Assembly (NCBI RefSeq): GCF_030296595.1
Contig: NZ_AP027731.1
Span: forward strand, 1,550,001 to 1,614,000
Origin: Naasia aerilata
GTDB taxonomy: Bacteria; Actinomycetota; Actinomycetes; Actinomycetales; Microbacteriaceae
Direction of reading: 5' to 3'
Length of the DNA: 64,000 bases
Part shown: positions 39,581 through 47,629 of the stretch, in pieces
Numbering within the stretch: position 1 is the first letter of the stretch
Layout of the letters: every line of letters begins with the position of its first letter
Notes under the pieces: generated by a model
Told to the model about the DNA's origin: nothing
The model's input: only the letters and a program-made list of their open reading frames with translations
The model's database searches: none
Position numbers and translations under genes: made by a program

Positions 39581-41660
39581 TCCGGCCGCGCGGCGAGGCC
39601 GAGCTGCCGGCGTCCTCACCGCGATCGCGCTGGCTGTCGTCCTCCTCAGCACCCTCTTCGCACTCGCGGTGGACGTGGTGGTGGCGCGAGGGGGAAGGGA
39701 GTTTCTCCTCGACACCGGCTGGTCCGGCGTCCTGCCGGGCCTGGCCCTCGCGATTCCGGGAGCGCTCCTGTTCCGCCGGATGCCGCGGCACTCGATCGCG
39801 GTCACGCTCCTCGGCTTCGGTGTGCTGTGGTGCCTTGATGGGGCCGCCAGCAGCTGGGTGAACCTCGCTTTCGCTGTCGACCAGCGGCTGCCGGGTCTGG
39901 AACTCGCGGCCTGGTACTTCAACCGCTTCGGTGCGGTCCTCACCCTCCCCTTCCTGCTGCTGCTCCTGCTCTTCCCCACCGGACGGCTTCCGGAGCGCCG
40001 CTGGCTGCGCGTCGTCGCCTGGATCTCCATCGCGGGCGGGCTCTTCACGCCGCTCTACGCGCTGTTCGTGCCGCCCGACGCGCAGGGCATCTTCGACAAC
40101 GGCGCACCCCGCCCCGCCGAACAGGCTCTCGACACTCTCTGGATCCGGACACCGCTGCCGCTGACGTTCTGGGAGGCGATCGGAGGACTGGCCCCCTACT
40201 GCCTGGTCACGGCCGCGGGCGGCGCCCTGCTGGTCCTCGTCAGCCGCCGCTTCGGCGCGGATCCGGCCCGTCGCCGACAGCTCCGCTGGCTCATCTGGTC
40301 GTCGGTGGTGCTCGTGATTCAGGGCGTCCTCACCCAGACGCTCCTGGACGGGTGGATCGTGAGCGTGCTCTTCACGGCGTCGCTCTGCCTCGTCTGCGCC
40401 TCCGTCGTGGTCGCGATCACCCGCTACCGGCTCTACGCCATCGATCGGCTGTTCAGCTGGACCGTCGTCTATGCGACCCTGATCGGCGCGATCCTGCTCG
40501 TCGACGCCGGGCTCGTGACCCTCGTGGGCAGCGCCATCGGCGAGCAGAGCAGCGCGCTGCTCGCCGTTCTGCTCGTCGGGCTCGCCTTCGCGCCGCTGCG
40601 CAACCGCCTGCTGCGGGTCGCGGGGCGCATCGTCGCCGGGCACCGGGTCGACCCCGCCGGCGTGGTCACCCGCCTGGCGGCTCGCCTCGAGGTCGCCCGC
40701 GGCCTGCCGGCTCAGCTCGAGGCCATCGCCGAGGCCGTCGCGGATGCGTTCGCCTCGCCGAGCGTCGAGGTGCGGGTCGAGCGCGTGGGAGTGCCGCTCG
40801 CCGCGGCCCTGTACGGGTCGGCGCTGCCGAGGACGCTCGAGCTCCCGCTCGAGTACCGCGGCGTCCCCATCGGCCGCATCACGCTGGCGCCCGGGCGGCG
40901 TCCCCGGATGAGCGCACGGGATCAGCGGCTGCTCGGCGTCGTGATCCGTCAGGCGGCGTCCGCCGCGTCCGCCGCAGAGGCGACGGACGAGCTCCGGCGC
41001 ATCCGCCGCGAGCTCGTGCTGGCCCGCGAGGCGGAGCGCCTGCGGCTGCGGCGCGACCTGCACGACGGGCTGGGCCCGCTCGTCGCGAGCATCCGGCTCC
41101 GGCTGGAGACGGCGGGAAATCTGCTGGAGAGCGACCCGGGCCGAGCATCCGAGCTGCTGTCCGGCGCTGCGAGCGATGCGGAGGAGGCGGTCGGGGACGT
41201 GCGCCGGATCGTCGACGATCTGCGGCCGCCCGCCCTCGACGACCTCGGCGTCGCGGGCGCCATTCGCGCCCAGGCGGAGCGATTCCACGCCGGAAGTGGC
41301 CGGGTCAGCACGTCCGTCGAGCTGTCCGGCGCGCTCCCTGCCGCCGTCGAGATCGCGGCGTACCGCATCGTGTCGGAGGCGCTGGCGAACGCGGCCCGGC
41401 ATTCCGGCGCGTCCCGTGTCGAGGTGGAGGTGGAGGGCACCGCAGCGGGCGTGCGCCTCCGCATCAGCGACGACGGCAGCGGGATGCCCGAGACCCTGCG
41501 CCCGGGCACGGGGCTCCACTCGCAGCGCGAGCGGGCGGAGGAGCTCGGCGGCACCTGGAGCATCGGCCCCGGCGCGGCCGGCGGCACCGAGGTCGTGGCG
41601 TGGCTGCCGGCCCGCGCGGCAGAGGAACAGCGAGAGAAGGAGATGGCCGATGTCGGATGA
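39570..41660 (+). CDS. Sensor histidine kinase, NarX/DegS-like HisKA_3 type
   Basis: 696-aa integral-membrane kinase with roughly ten hydrophobic segments in the first 360 residues, then a GAF-like domain. The HisKA_3 helix has His in RRDLHDGLGPLVASIRLRLE and the X-box DVRRIVDDLRPPALDDLGV; the HATPase domain is complete with N box SEALANAARHSGA, G1 ISDDGSGMP and G2 PGTGLHSQRERAEELGG. GTG 39570 overlaps the previous stop; its 3' end overlaps the regulator, so the trio is an operon. Confidence 0.92.
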   Translation: MSADPAARRGRAAGVLTAIALAVVLLSTLFALAVDVVVARGGREFLLDTGWSGVLPGLALAIPGALLFRRMPRHSIAVTLLGFGVLWCLDGAASSWVNLAFAVDQRLPGLELAAWYFNRFGAVLTLPFLLLLLLFPTGRLPERRWLRVVAWISIAGGLFTPLYALFVPPDAQGIFDNGAPRPAEQALDTLWIRTPLPLTFWEAIGGLAPYCLVTAAGGALLVLVSRRFGADPARRRQLRWLIWSSVVLVIQGVLTQTLLDGWIVSVLFTASLCLVCASVVVAITRYRLYAIDRLFSWTVVYATLIGAILLVDAGLVTLVGSAIGEQSSALLAVLLVGLAFAPLRNRLLRVAGRIVAGHRVDPAGVVTRLAARLEVARGLPAQLEAIAEAVADAFASPSVEVRVERVGVPLAAALYGSALPRTLELPLEYRGVPIGRITLAPGRRPRMSARDQRLLGVVIRQAASAASAAEATDELRRIRRELVLAREAERLRLRRDLHDGLGPLVASIRLRLETAGNLLESDPGRASELLSGAASDAEEAVGDVRRIVDDLRPPALDDLGVAGAIRAQAERFHAGSGRVSTSVELSGALPAAVEIAAYRIVSEALANAARHSGASRVEVEVEGTAAGVRLRISDDGSGMPETLRPGTGLHSQRERAEELGGTWSIGPGAAGGTEVVAWLPARAAEEQREKEMADVG

Positions 41661-42309
41661 CGACCTCCGGGTGGTGCTCGTCGATGACCACCCGATCTAT
41701 CGGCAGGGGCTCGCGGCGCTGCTCGGGTCGCTCGGCGGAGTGACCGTGGTCGGCACCGCCGCGGACGGCGCCGAGGCGATCGAGGTCGCCAGGGCCGAGC
41801 AGCCGGACGTCATCGTGATGGACGTCCAGATGCCGGGTGTCGACGGAATCGAGGCGACGCGCCGCATAACGGGGGAGAGCCCGCACATCGGCGTCGTGGT
41901 GCTCACGATGTCCGAGGACGACGAGACAGTGTTCCAGGCGATGCGCGCGGGAGCGCGCGGCTACCTTCTGAAGGGCGCGGGACAGGAGGAGATCCTCCGC
42001 GCGATGCGCTCCGTCGCCGCAGGCGAGGCCGTCTTCGGCCAGGCGCTCGCGCGCCGGGTCGCTGACTTCTTCGCCGGGACGGCGGGCACCGCGATCGCCG
42101 CAGTGAGCCCCTTCCCGCAGCTCACCAGCCGCGAGCAGGAGATCCTCGACCTGCTCGCCGCGGGGCGCAGCAACCCGCAGATCGCGCAGGCGCTGTTCCT
42201 CTCACCGAAGACGGTGCGCAACAACGTGTCGAACATCTTCGCGAAGCTGCACGTCGCCGACCGCGCAGAGGCGATCATCCGCGCGCGAGACGCGGGGCTC
42301 GGCCGCTAG
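41650..42309 (+). CDS. NarL/FixJ-family response regulator
   Basis: 219 aa. Receiver domain with acidic pocket VVLVDDHPIYRQGL, phospho-acceptor Asp in VIVMDVQMPGVDGIEA, Thr in VVVLTMSEDD and Lys in GYLLKGAGQEE. C-terminal LuxR-type HTH: LTSREQEILDLLAAGRSNPQ and SPKTVRNNVSNIFAKL. Start overlaps the kinase by 11 bases. Target genes unknown. Confidence 0.95.
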   Translation: MSDDDLRVVLVDDHPIYRQGLAALLGSLGGVTVVGTAADGAEAIEVARAEQPDVIVMDVQMPGVDGIEATRRITGESPHIGVVVLTMSEDDETVFQAMRAGARGYLLKGAGQEEILRAMRSVAAGEAVFGQALARRVADFFAGTAGTAIAAVSPFPQLTSREQEILDLLAAGRSNPQIAQALFLSPKTVRNNVSNIFAKLHVADRAEAIIRARDAGLGR

Positions 42310-42310
42310 G

Positions 42311-42980
42311 TCAGCGGTTCCAGAGGGAGGGGAGCGCGACGTCGAGCCGGTGCAGGAGCTGCCGCAGGGTGGGCAGGGACAGACCGACCACCGTGGAGGG
42401 ATCGCCTTCGATACGCTCCACGAACGGGCCGCCGAGGCTGTCGATCGTGAACGCACCTGCCACCGCGAGCGGCTCTCCTGTCGCGATGTAGGCGTCGATC
42501 TCGTCGTCGCGGATGTCCGCAGCGAAGCTCACCGTCGCCGTGGCGACCTCGCCGACGGCGCGGCCCGTGCCTCCGCGCCGCGCGTCGATGAGCCACGACC
42601 CCGAGTGGAGGAGCCCCGTCCGCCCCCGCTGCAGCAGCCAGCGCGCCCGAGCCACGTGCGGCTCGTGCGGCTTGCCGTAGATGATCCCGTCCAGCTCGAA
42701 CGCCGAGTCCCCGCCGAGCACGAGGCCGTCGAGGTCGGAGGCGGTCGTCGCGACGTCCTCCGCCTTGGCGCGAGCGAGCAGGAGCACCATCTCCGGGGCG
42801 CTGAGGGCGGACCCTCGCTCGCTCTCGGCGGCGGCGACCGCCGCCGGCTCGTCGACCGCGGAGGGAATCACGACCGGCTCGATGCCGGCCGCGCGCAGCA
42901 GCGTGAGCCGGGCGGGAGACGTGGAGGCGAGATAGAGGCGCAGAGGGGGCTCCAGGTCCGGGCGAGGCGGGCTGTGACAT
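42311..42980 (-). CDS. maf: Maf-family nucleotide pyrophosphatase (start region uncertain)
   Basis: House-cleaning pyrophosphatase acting on noncanonical or modified nucleoside triphosphates. Family blocks: LRLYLASTSPARLTLLRAAGI, GGDSAFELDGIIYGKP, FTIDSLGGPFVERIEGDPSTVVGLSLP. No ATG, GTG or TTG lies in frame just before LRLYLAST: the codon there is CTG (42943). ATG 42980 comes into frame, giving MSQPASPGPGAPLRLYLAST, if one base is removed from the plus-strand G5 run 42945-42949. Either a miscalled run or a rare CTG start. Confidence 0.88.
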
Positions 42981-42989
42981 GCTCGAGGA

Positions 42990-44219
42990 GTGGGCGAACA
43001 CGTCGGAGCCGAGCTCGAGCTGGAGGTCTCCAACGTAGCCCACGGGGGTGTCTTCGTGACCCGGCATGAGGGCCGGGTGGTCTTCGTCGCGGACACCCTG
43101 CCGGGGGAGCGGGTGCGTGCGCGCGTCGTCGACGACGCGCACGACCGCTTCTGGAGGGCCGACACCATCGCGGTGCTCACCGCCTCACCGGACCGCCAGG
43201 AGCATGTCTGGGCCGAGGCCGCCGTCGACCGGGCGCCCGGCGAGCGGGCCGGCGGTGCCGAGTTCGGGCACATCCGGCCCGGCCGCCAGCGGGAGCTCAA
43301 GCGCCAGGTGCTCGAGGAGAACCTCCGCCGGATGGCCGGCGTGGACCGACCGGTGCCCGTCGCCGCGCTCCCCGGCCCGGAGGACGGGACGGGATGGCGC
43401 ACCCGGGTCCGCCTGCACGCCGACGAGGACGGGCGCGTCGGACCGTACGCCGCGCGGTCGCACCGGGTGGTCGAGGTGGCCGACCTGCCGCTCGCGACCG
43501 AGGGCATCCGCGCCGTCGCCCCGCTCGGGCACCGGCTTCCGGGCGCCCAGGGCGTCCAGCTCATCCACCCGTCGACCGGTGGCGCGCGCCTCCTCCCCGC
43601 CGGCGAGGACGCGGGCGAGGCGATCACCGAGCGGGTGGGGGAGCGGGAGTTCCGCCTCGACGCGGGCGGATTCTGGCAGGTGCACGTCGCCGCCGCCGCG
43701 ACCCTCAGTGACGCGGTCTCGCGGGCGGTCGACGGCCAGCTCTTCGATCCGGCCGCGGCGAACCTCGACCTCTACGGCGGGGTGGGTCTGCTCGCCGCCG
43801 CGGTCGGCGACCGCTTCGGGCCTTCCACGCGCATCACGTCGGTGGAGTCGAGCCCCCGTGCGACCGAGCACGCCCACGAGAACCTCGCCGACTGGGTCGG
43901 TGCGACCGCCGTCACCGCTCGGGTCGATCGCTATCTGAGCCGGCTGGCCGGCTCTGCGAGCAAGGCGGAGCGCGCACGCCTCCAGCGGGGAACGGTCGTG
44001 CTCGATCCGCCGCGCTCCGGTGCGGGCAAGGACGTCGTCCGCTCGCTCGCCGCGCTCGGCCCGGCCCAGCTGATCTACGTCGCCTGCGACCCGGTCGCGC
44101 TCGCCCGCGACCTCGGCGCCCTGGTCCGGAACGGCTATGAGGTGACGTCGCTCGAGGGCTTCGATCTCTTCCCGAACACCCACCATGTGGAGGCCGTCGC
44201 AGCGCTCGTCCGCACCTAG
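42990..44219 (+). CDS. TrmA/RlmCD-type 5-methyluridine RNA methyltransferase
   Basis: 409-aa SAM-dependent methyltransferase with an N-terminal TRAM domain (GAELELEVSNVAHGGVFV..GERVRARV). Motifs of the uracil-C5 class: the substrate-side GFWQVHVAAA, SAM loop NLDLYGGVGLLAAAV, VVLDPPRSGAGKDV and the catalytic Cys in LIYVACDPVALARDL, with a final HHVEAVA. Lacks the four-cysteine iron-sulfur motif of RlmD/RumA. GTG 42990; divergent from maf. Confidence 0.92.
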   Translation: MGEHVGAELELEVSNVAHGGVFVTRHEGRVVFVADTLPGERVRARVVDDAHDRFWRADTIAVLTASPDRQEHVWAEAAVDRAPGERAGGAEFGHIRPGRQRELKRQVLEENLRRMAGVDRPVPVAALPGPEDGTGWRTRVRLHADEDGRVGPYAARSHRVVEVADLPLATEGIRAVAPLGHRLPGAQGVQLIHPSTGGARLLPAGEDAGEAITERVGEREFRLDAGGFWQVHVAAAATLSDAVSRAVDGQLFDPAAANLDLYGGVGLLAAAVGDRFGPSTRITSVESSPRATEHAHENLADWVGATAVTARVDRYLSRLAGSASKAERARLQRGTVVLDPPRSGAGKDVVRSLAALGPAQLIYVACDPVALARDLGALVRNGYEVTSLEGFDLFPNTHHVEAVAALVRT

Positions 44220-44407
44220 TGGTAACGATTCCAGCGACACGCCCGGGGGTAGACAGAGCCGTTCACGGTTTTTGGGGACACTTTTCCCCTGCCCAGGAGG
44301 CAGAACCCCCGATAGGCCCCGCCCGCGAACTGGGGATGGCGCATCGGGGTACAGAACGGGGTGACGGCCCCTACGATGGTGCTGGGTCGTGAGACCCGGG
44401 GGAAAGG

Positions 44408-45145
44408 GTGGCGGTGGCGCACACGATGGAACGACCGGGAACGGCTTTGGACGGGGTCGCGTCTGCGGAGATCGGCGAGCCCGTGCAGCTGGTCCGCGTG
44501 GCGGCAGTGGATGACCACGAGTCGGTCCGGCTCGGCCTCCGCGCAGCGTGCCTCGACGCAGGGTACGAGTTCATCGAGGAAGCGGCGAACGTCGACGACC
44601 TCGTCGCGGCGCTCAAGGGACGCGAGTGCGACGTGGTCGTGCTCGACCTCTCCCTCGGTGACGGCTCGACCGTCACGGAGAACGTCAAGAAGATCCAGGC
44701 GACCGGCGCCGGAGTGCTCGTGCACAGCATCGCCGACCGTGTGGCGAGTGTCCGCGAGGCCCTGGCGGCCGGCGCGGCCGGCGTCATCCCGAAGTCCGCG
44801 GCCACCCAGACCGTCATGGCGGCCATCCGCACGGTCGCCCGCGGCGAGGTGCTCAACAACCTCGAGTGGGCCAGCGCGATCGACGCCGACTCCGACTTCG
44901 CCAAGGCCCAGCTCGGGCGGCGGGAGCGCGACGTCCTGCACCTCTACGCCTCGGGCCTGCCGCTCAAGATGGTGGCCGCTCAGCTCGGAATCGCCGCGTC
45001 CACGGCTCGCGAGTACCTCGACCGGATCCGGGTGAAGTACGTCGAGGTGGGCCGTCCGGCCCCCACGAAGGTCGATCTGCTGCGGCGCGCGGTCGAGGAC
45101 GGCATCCTGCCCGGACTCGACCCGGACGTCGCCGATGAGCGGTAG
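44408..45145 (+). CDS. LuxR/NarL-type response regulator
   Basis: 245 aa. Receiver pocket VRVAAVDDHESVRLGL, Asp acceptor in VVVLDLSLGDGSTV, Lys in GVIPKSAATQT. The C-terminal HTH (LGRRERDVLHLYASG..VAAQLGIAASTAREYLDRIRVKY) is a variant of the LuxR fold. A 30-residue N-terminal extension precedes the receiver. TACGAT at about 44371-44376 may be its -10 box. It overlaps the kinase gene that follows. Confidence 0.9.
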   Translation: MAVAHTMERPGTALDGVASAEIGEPVQLVRVAAVDDHESVRLGLRAACLDAGYEFIEEAANVDDLVAALKGRECDVVVLDLSLGDGSTVTENVKKIQATGAGVLVHSIADRVASVREALAAGAAGVIPKSAATQTVMAAIRTVARGEVLNNLEWASAIDADSDFAKAQLGRRERDVLHLYASGLPLKMVAAQLGIAASTAREYLDRIRVKYVEVGRPAPTKVDLLRRAVEDGILPGLDPDVADER

Positions 45146-46393
45146 CCCCTTCCTCGATCCTTCGCCCGCCGCTCGTCAGGCGGTCATCAACCGCGCGCTG
45201 GTCGACCGCGTCATCGCGCGCAGTGCCGCGGGCGTCGGCCTGGTCTCGGCGGTGCAGGCACTGCCCCTGGCGATCGAGCAGATCGTGTCGACCGACAACC
45301 TCCTGCTCTACGTGCCGTACGCGGCGGTCATGGCGAGCCTGCTGCTCGCCCTCGTCAACAGCATCTTCGGCCGCGGAGTGCGGCTGGCGTACGCGGTCGT
45401 CGCGTGGGCGGTCCTCGGCGCCCTCATCCTGTGGCCGATCGAGGCCAGCGCTCCCGGCATCCCCGCGGGCTCCGATCCGTGGATCTACTACCTCTGCACG
45501 GTCGGCACGGGATCCGCGGCGATCGCGTTCCGGCCCAGGCTCGCGTTCGCGCTGACGCTCGCCGTGCCGATCGCCTACGGCGTCCTTCGGGTGACCCCGC
45601 GGGCGCGAGCGCCCCGCTCGAGACCGCGATCCTCGAGGGCACCTACGTGACCCTGCTCGGCGCCATCGTGCTCGGCGTCATCCTGCTGCTCCGCTCCGCC
45701 GCGGACGGCGTCGACGCCGCGCAGTCGCAGGCGATCGAGCGCTACGCGGAGGCCGCACGCGCCCACGCGCACGAGCACGAGCGCATCCGCGTCGACGCTC
45801 TCGTGCACGACGACGTGCTCGGCACGCTGCTCTCCGCGGCGCGGGCCCGGGACCCGAAGGCCAAGCAGCTCGCCCGGCTCAACGCGCAGCGCGCGATCCA
45901 GCACCTCCAGGACGCCCAGGACGGCTTCGGCACGGCCACGACCCTCGTGCCGCCGAAGGAGCTGGGCGAACGCATCGGCGAGATCGCGCGCCTGCTGCCC
46001 GTGCCCTTCGCGCTCACCTCCGTGGTCGCGCCGGATGCGACCTCCCTTCCCATGGGCGTCGTCGAGTCGGTGGTCGCGGCCACCCAGCAGGCGATGACGA
46101 ACAGCGCGAACCACGCAGGAGCGGACGCCACGCGGGCCGTCTTCGTCGACGTCACCGCCGGCGCCCTTCGCGTCCGGGTCGTCGACGACGGCGCCGGCTT
46201 CCAGCTCGAGGAGATCTCGGCGGAGCGGCTCGGGGTGCGCGTGTCGGTGGTCGGCCGCGTCGAGAGCGTCGGCGGCTCCGCGGACATCCGCTCGGCACCC
46301 GGCCAAGGCACCACGGTGGAGCTGCGGTGGGATGCCGCATCGAGCGCCGGTCGGCCCGCTGCCGCTGAGACCGGTGCGGAGGCGCTCCGATGA
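45135..46393 (+). CDS. Sensor histidine kinase (frameshifted in this sequence)
   Basis: About 419 aa when repaired. Six hydrophobic segments at the N-terminus (to residue ~200), a linker, then RVDALVHDDVLGTLLSAA with the likely phospho-acceptor His. The ATPase domain is canonical: N box TQQAMTNSANHA, G1 RVVDDGAGF, G2 PGQGTTVELRW. The frame breaks at the C4 run 45595-45598; with one C restored VLRVTP continues as AGASAPLETAIL. ATG 45135 overlaps the regulator stop; its stop overlaps the next gene as ATGA. Confidence 0.88.
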
Positions 46394-47394
46394 TCGCCGT
46401 GAGCCGCGGGATCATGATCGGTCTCGCCGGGGCCTTCTCCTTCTACCACGTGGTCCTCGCCCTGTTCTCGCTCGGGACACCGGAGCGGCCGGAGCCGGTC
46501 CTCACCGCGATCGCCCTCTACATCGTCGCGACGGTGGCGACCCTGTGGCCCACGAAGGGCGCCGCGCTGCCGCACTGGATCGCCGCCTTCGACCTGGCCG
46601 TCTGCCTCGCGATCGAGATCCTGGTCACCAGCCAGCTGGACCCGGACGCCAACAACGGGTACGCGACCTGGTACGTCGCCGCGGTCGGCACACTCCTGAC
46701 CATCGTGGCGGTGCGCTACCGCATCGGCTGGGCCTGGGTGGGTGGGGGCATCCTCGTGCTGCACTCCATCGTGTGGGCCGGGCCCGTCGCCGTCGTCCCG
46801 CTCGGCGTCGTCGGCTCGCTCCTCTGGGTCCTCATCGCGACGGCCGTCATGCGCGGCATCGTCCGCGCCTCGCGTGAGACGGTGTCCTTCGCGCAGGCGG
46901 AGCGCGAAGCCGCCGACTGGCACGCCGCCCAGGACGCCCACCTGTACGTGCGCCAGCTGCGCGTGCTCCAGACGAAGCGGATCTCCCTGCCGATGCTCCG
47001 GCGCATCGTCGAGTCGGACGGCGATCTGGACGAGGAGGACCGGGTCGAGTGCTTCCGGCTCGAGGCGGCGCTGCGCGACGAGATCCGCGGGCCGCGCCTG
47101 CTCGACGACTCCGTCCGGCACGAGATCATGCGTGCCCGCCGCGCCGGCACCGAGGTCGTGCTGCTCGACGACGGCGGCCTCGACGAGACGCCGGACGGCG
47201 ACCTGTCGCGCATCCATGCCCGCATCGCGGAGGCCCTGCGCGAGACGAGCACGGAGAAGCTCATCATCCGGACCGTGCAGGGCGGCGAGCCCACCGCGGT
47301 CACGATGGTGGGGCTGAGCGCGGGCGAGGACCCGGACGACCCGGACATCGACCTCTGGCTCGAGATCCCGCGCGAGGCGGTCCCCGCGCGCTGA
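46390..47394 (+). CDS. Membrane protein co-encoded with two-component system
   Basis: 334 aa. Five or six hydrophobic segments in residues 1-165 similar in spacing to those of the preceding kinase, then a soluble region with a predicted coiled coil (QAEREAADWHAAQDAHLYV). No His phospho-acceptor and no ATPase N or G boxes are present, so it is not a kinase; LVVLLDDGGLDE only superficially resembles a G1 box. Translational overlap with the kinase suggests a sensor partner or brake. Family not recognised. Confidence 0.75.
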   Translation: MIAVSRGIMIGLAGAFSFYHVVLALFSLGTPERPEPVLTAIALYIVATVATLWPTKGAALPHWIAAFDLAVCLAIEILVTSQLDPDANNGYATWYVAAVGTLLTIVAVRYRIGWAWVGGGILVLHSIVWAGPVAVVPLGVVGSLLWVLIATAVMRGIVRASRETVSFAQAEREAADWHAAQDAHLYVRQLRVLQTKRISLPMLRRIVESDGDLDEEDRVECFRLEAALRDEIRGPRLLDDSVRHEIMRARRAGTEVVLLDDGGLDETPDGDLSRIHARIAEALRETSTEKLIIRTVQGGEPTAVTMVGLSAGEDPDDPDIDLWLEIPREAVPAR

Positions 47395-47488
47395 CCGGCG
47401 CGGCTCGCCGATCCGACCCGGCGGGGGCTCTCCGGCGTGCCGGTATCCTGGCGGCGACGATCGCGAGGCGCGACCGACGGGGGAAACT

Positions 47489-47629
47489 GTGCTCGAGCGG
47501 AGCCTGGTGCACGGCAGGTTCTCCTTCGGAGTGCGCGCCGTCCGTTCGTCCTCGCCCGTTCGGGGCGTGCCCGATCCCCGCTTCTGGTGCGGGTGCCAGT
47601 CCGGCTGCGGGACCGCCGGGCCCTCGTGA
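47489..47629 (+). CDS. Possible 46-aa leader ORF coupled to the MprF-like gene
   Basis: GTG 47489 follows a GGGGGAAA ribosome-binding sequence and runs to a TGA that overlaps the next start as GTGA. A TATCCT -10 box lies at 47444-47449. The peptide is Arg/Ser-rich and ends in RFWCGCQSGCGTAGPS, with three closely spaced cysteines. It could be a real small protein, a translation-coupling leader, or the mis-framed N-terminus of the large gene if a run was miscalled. Confidence 0.35.
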   Translation: MLERSLVHGRFSFGVRAVRSSSPVRGVPDPRFWCGCQSGCGTAGPS

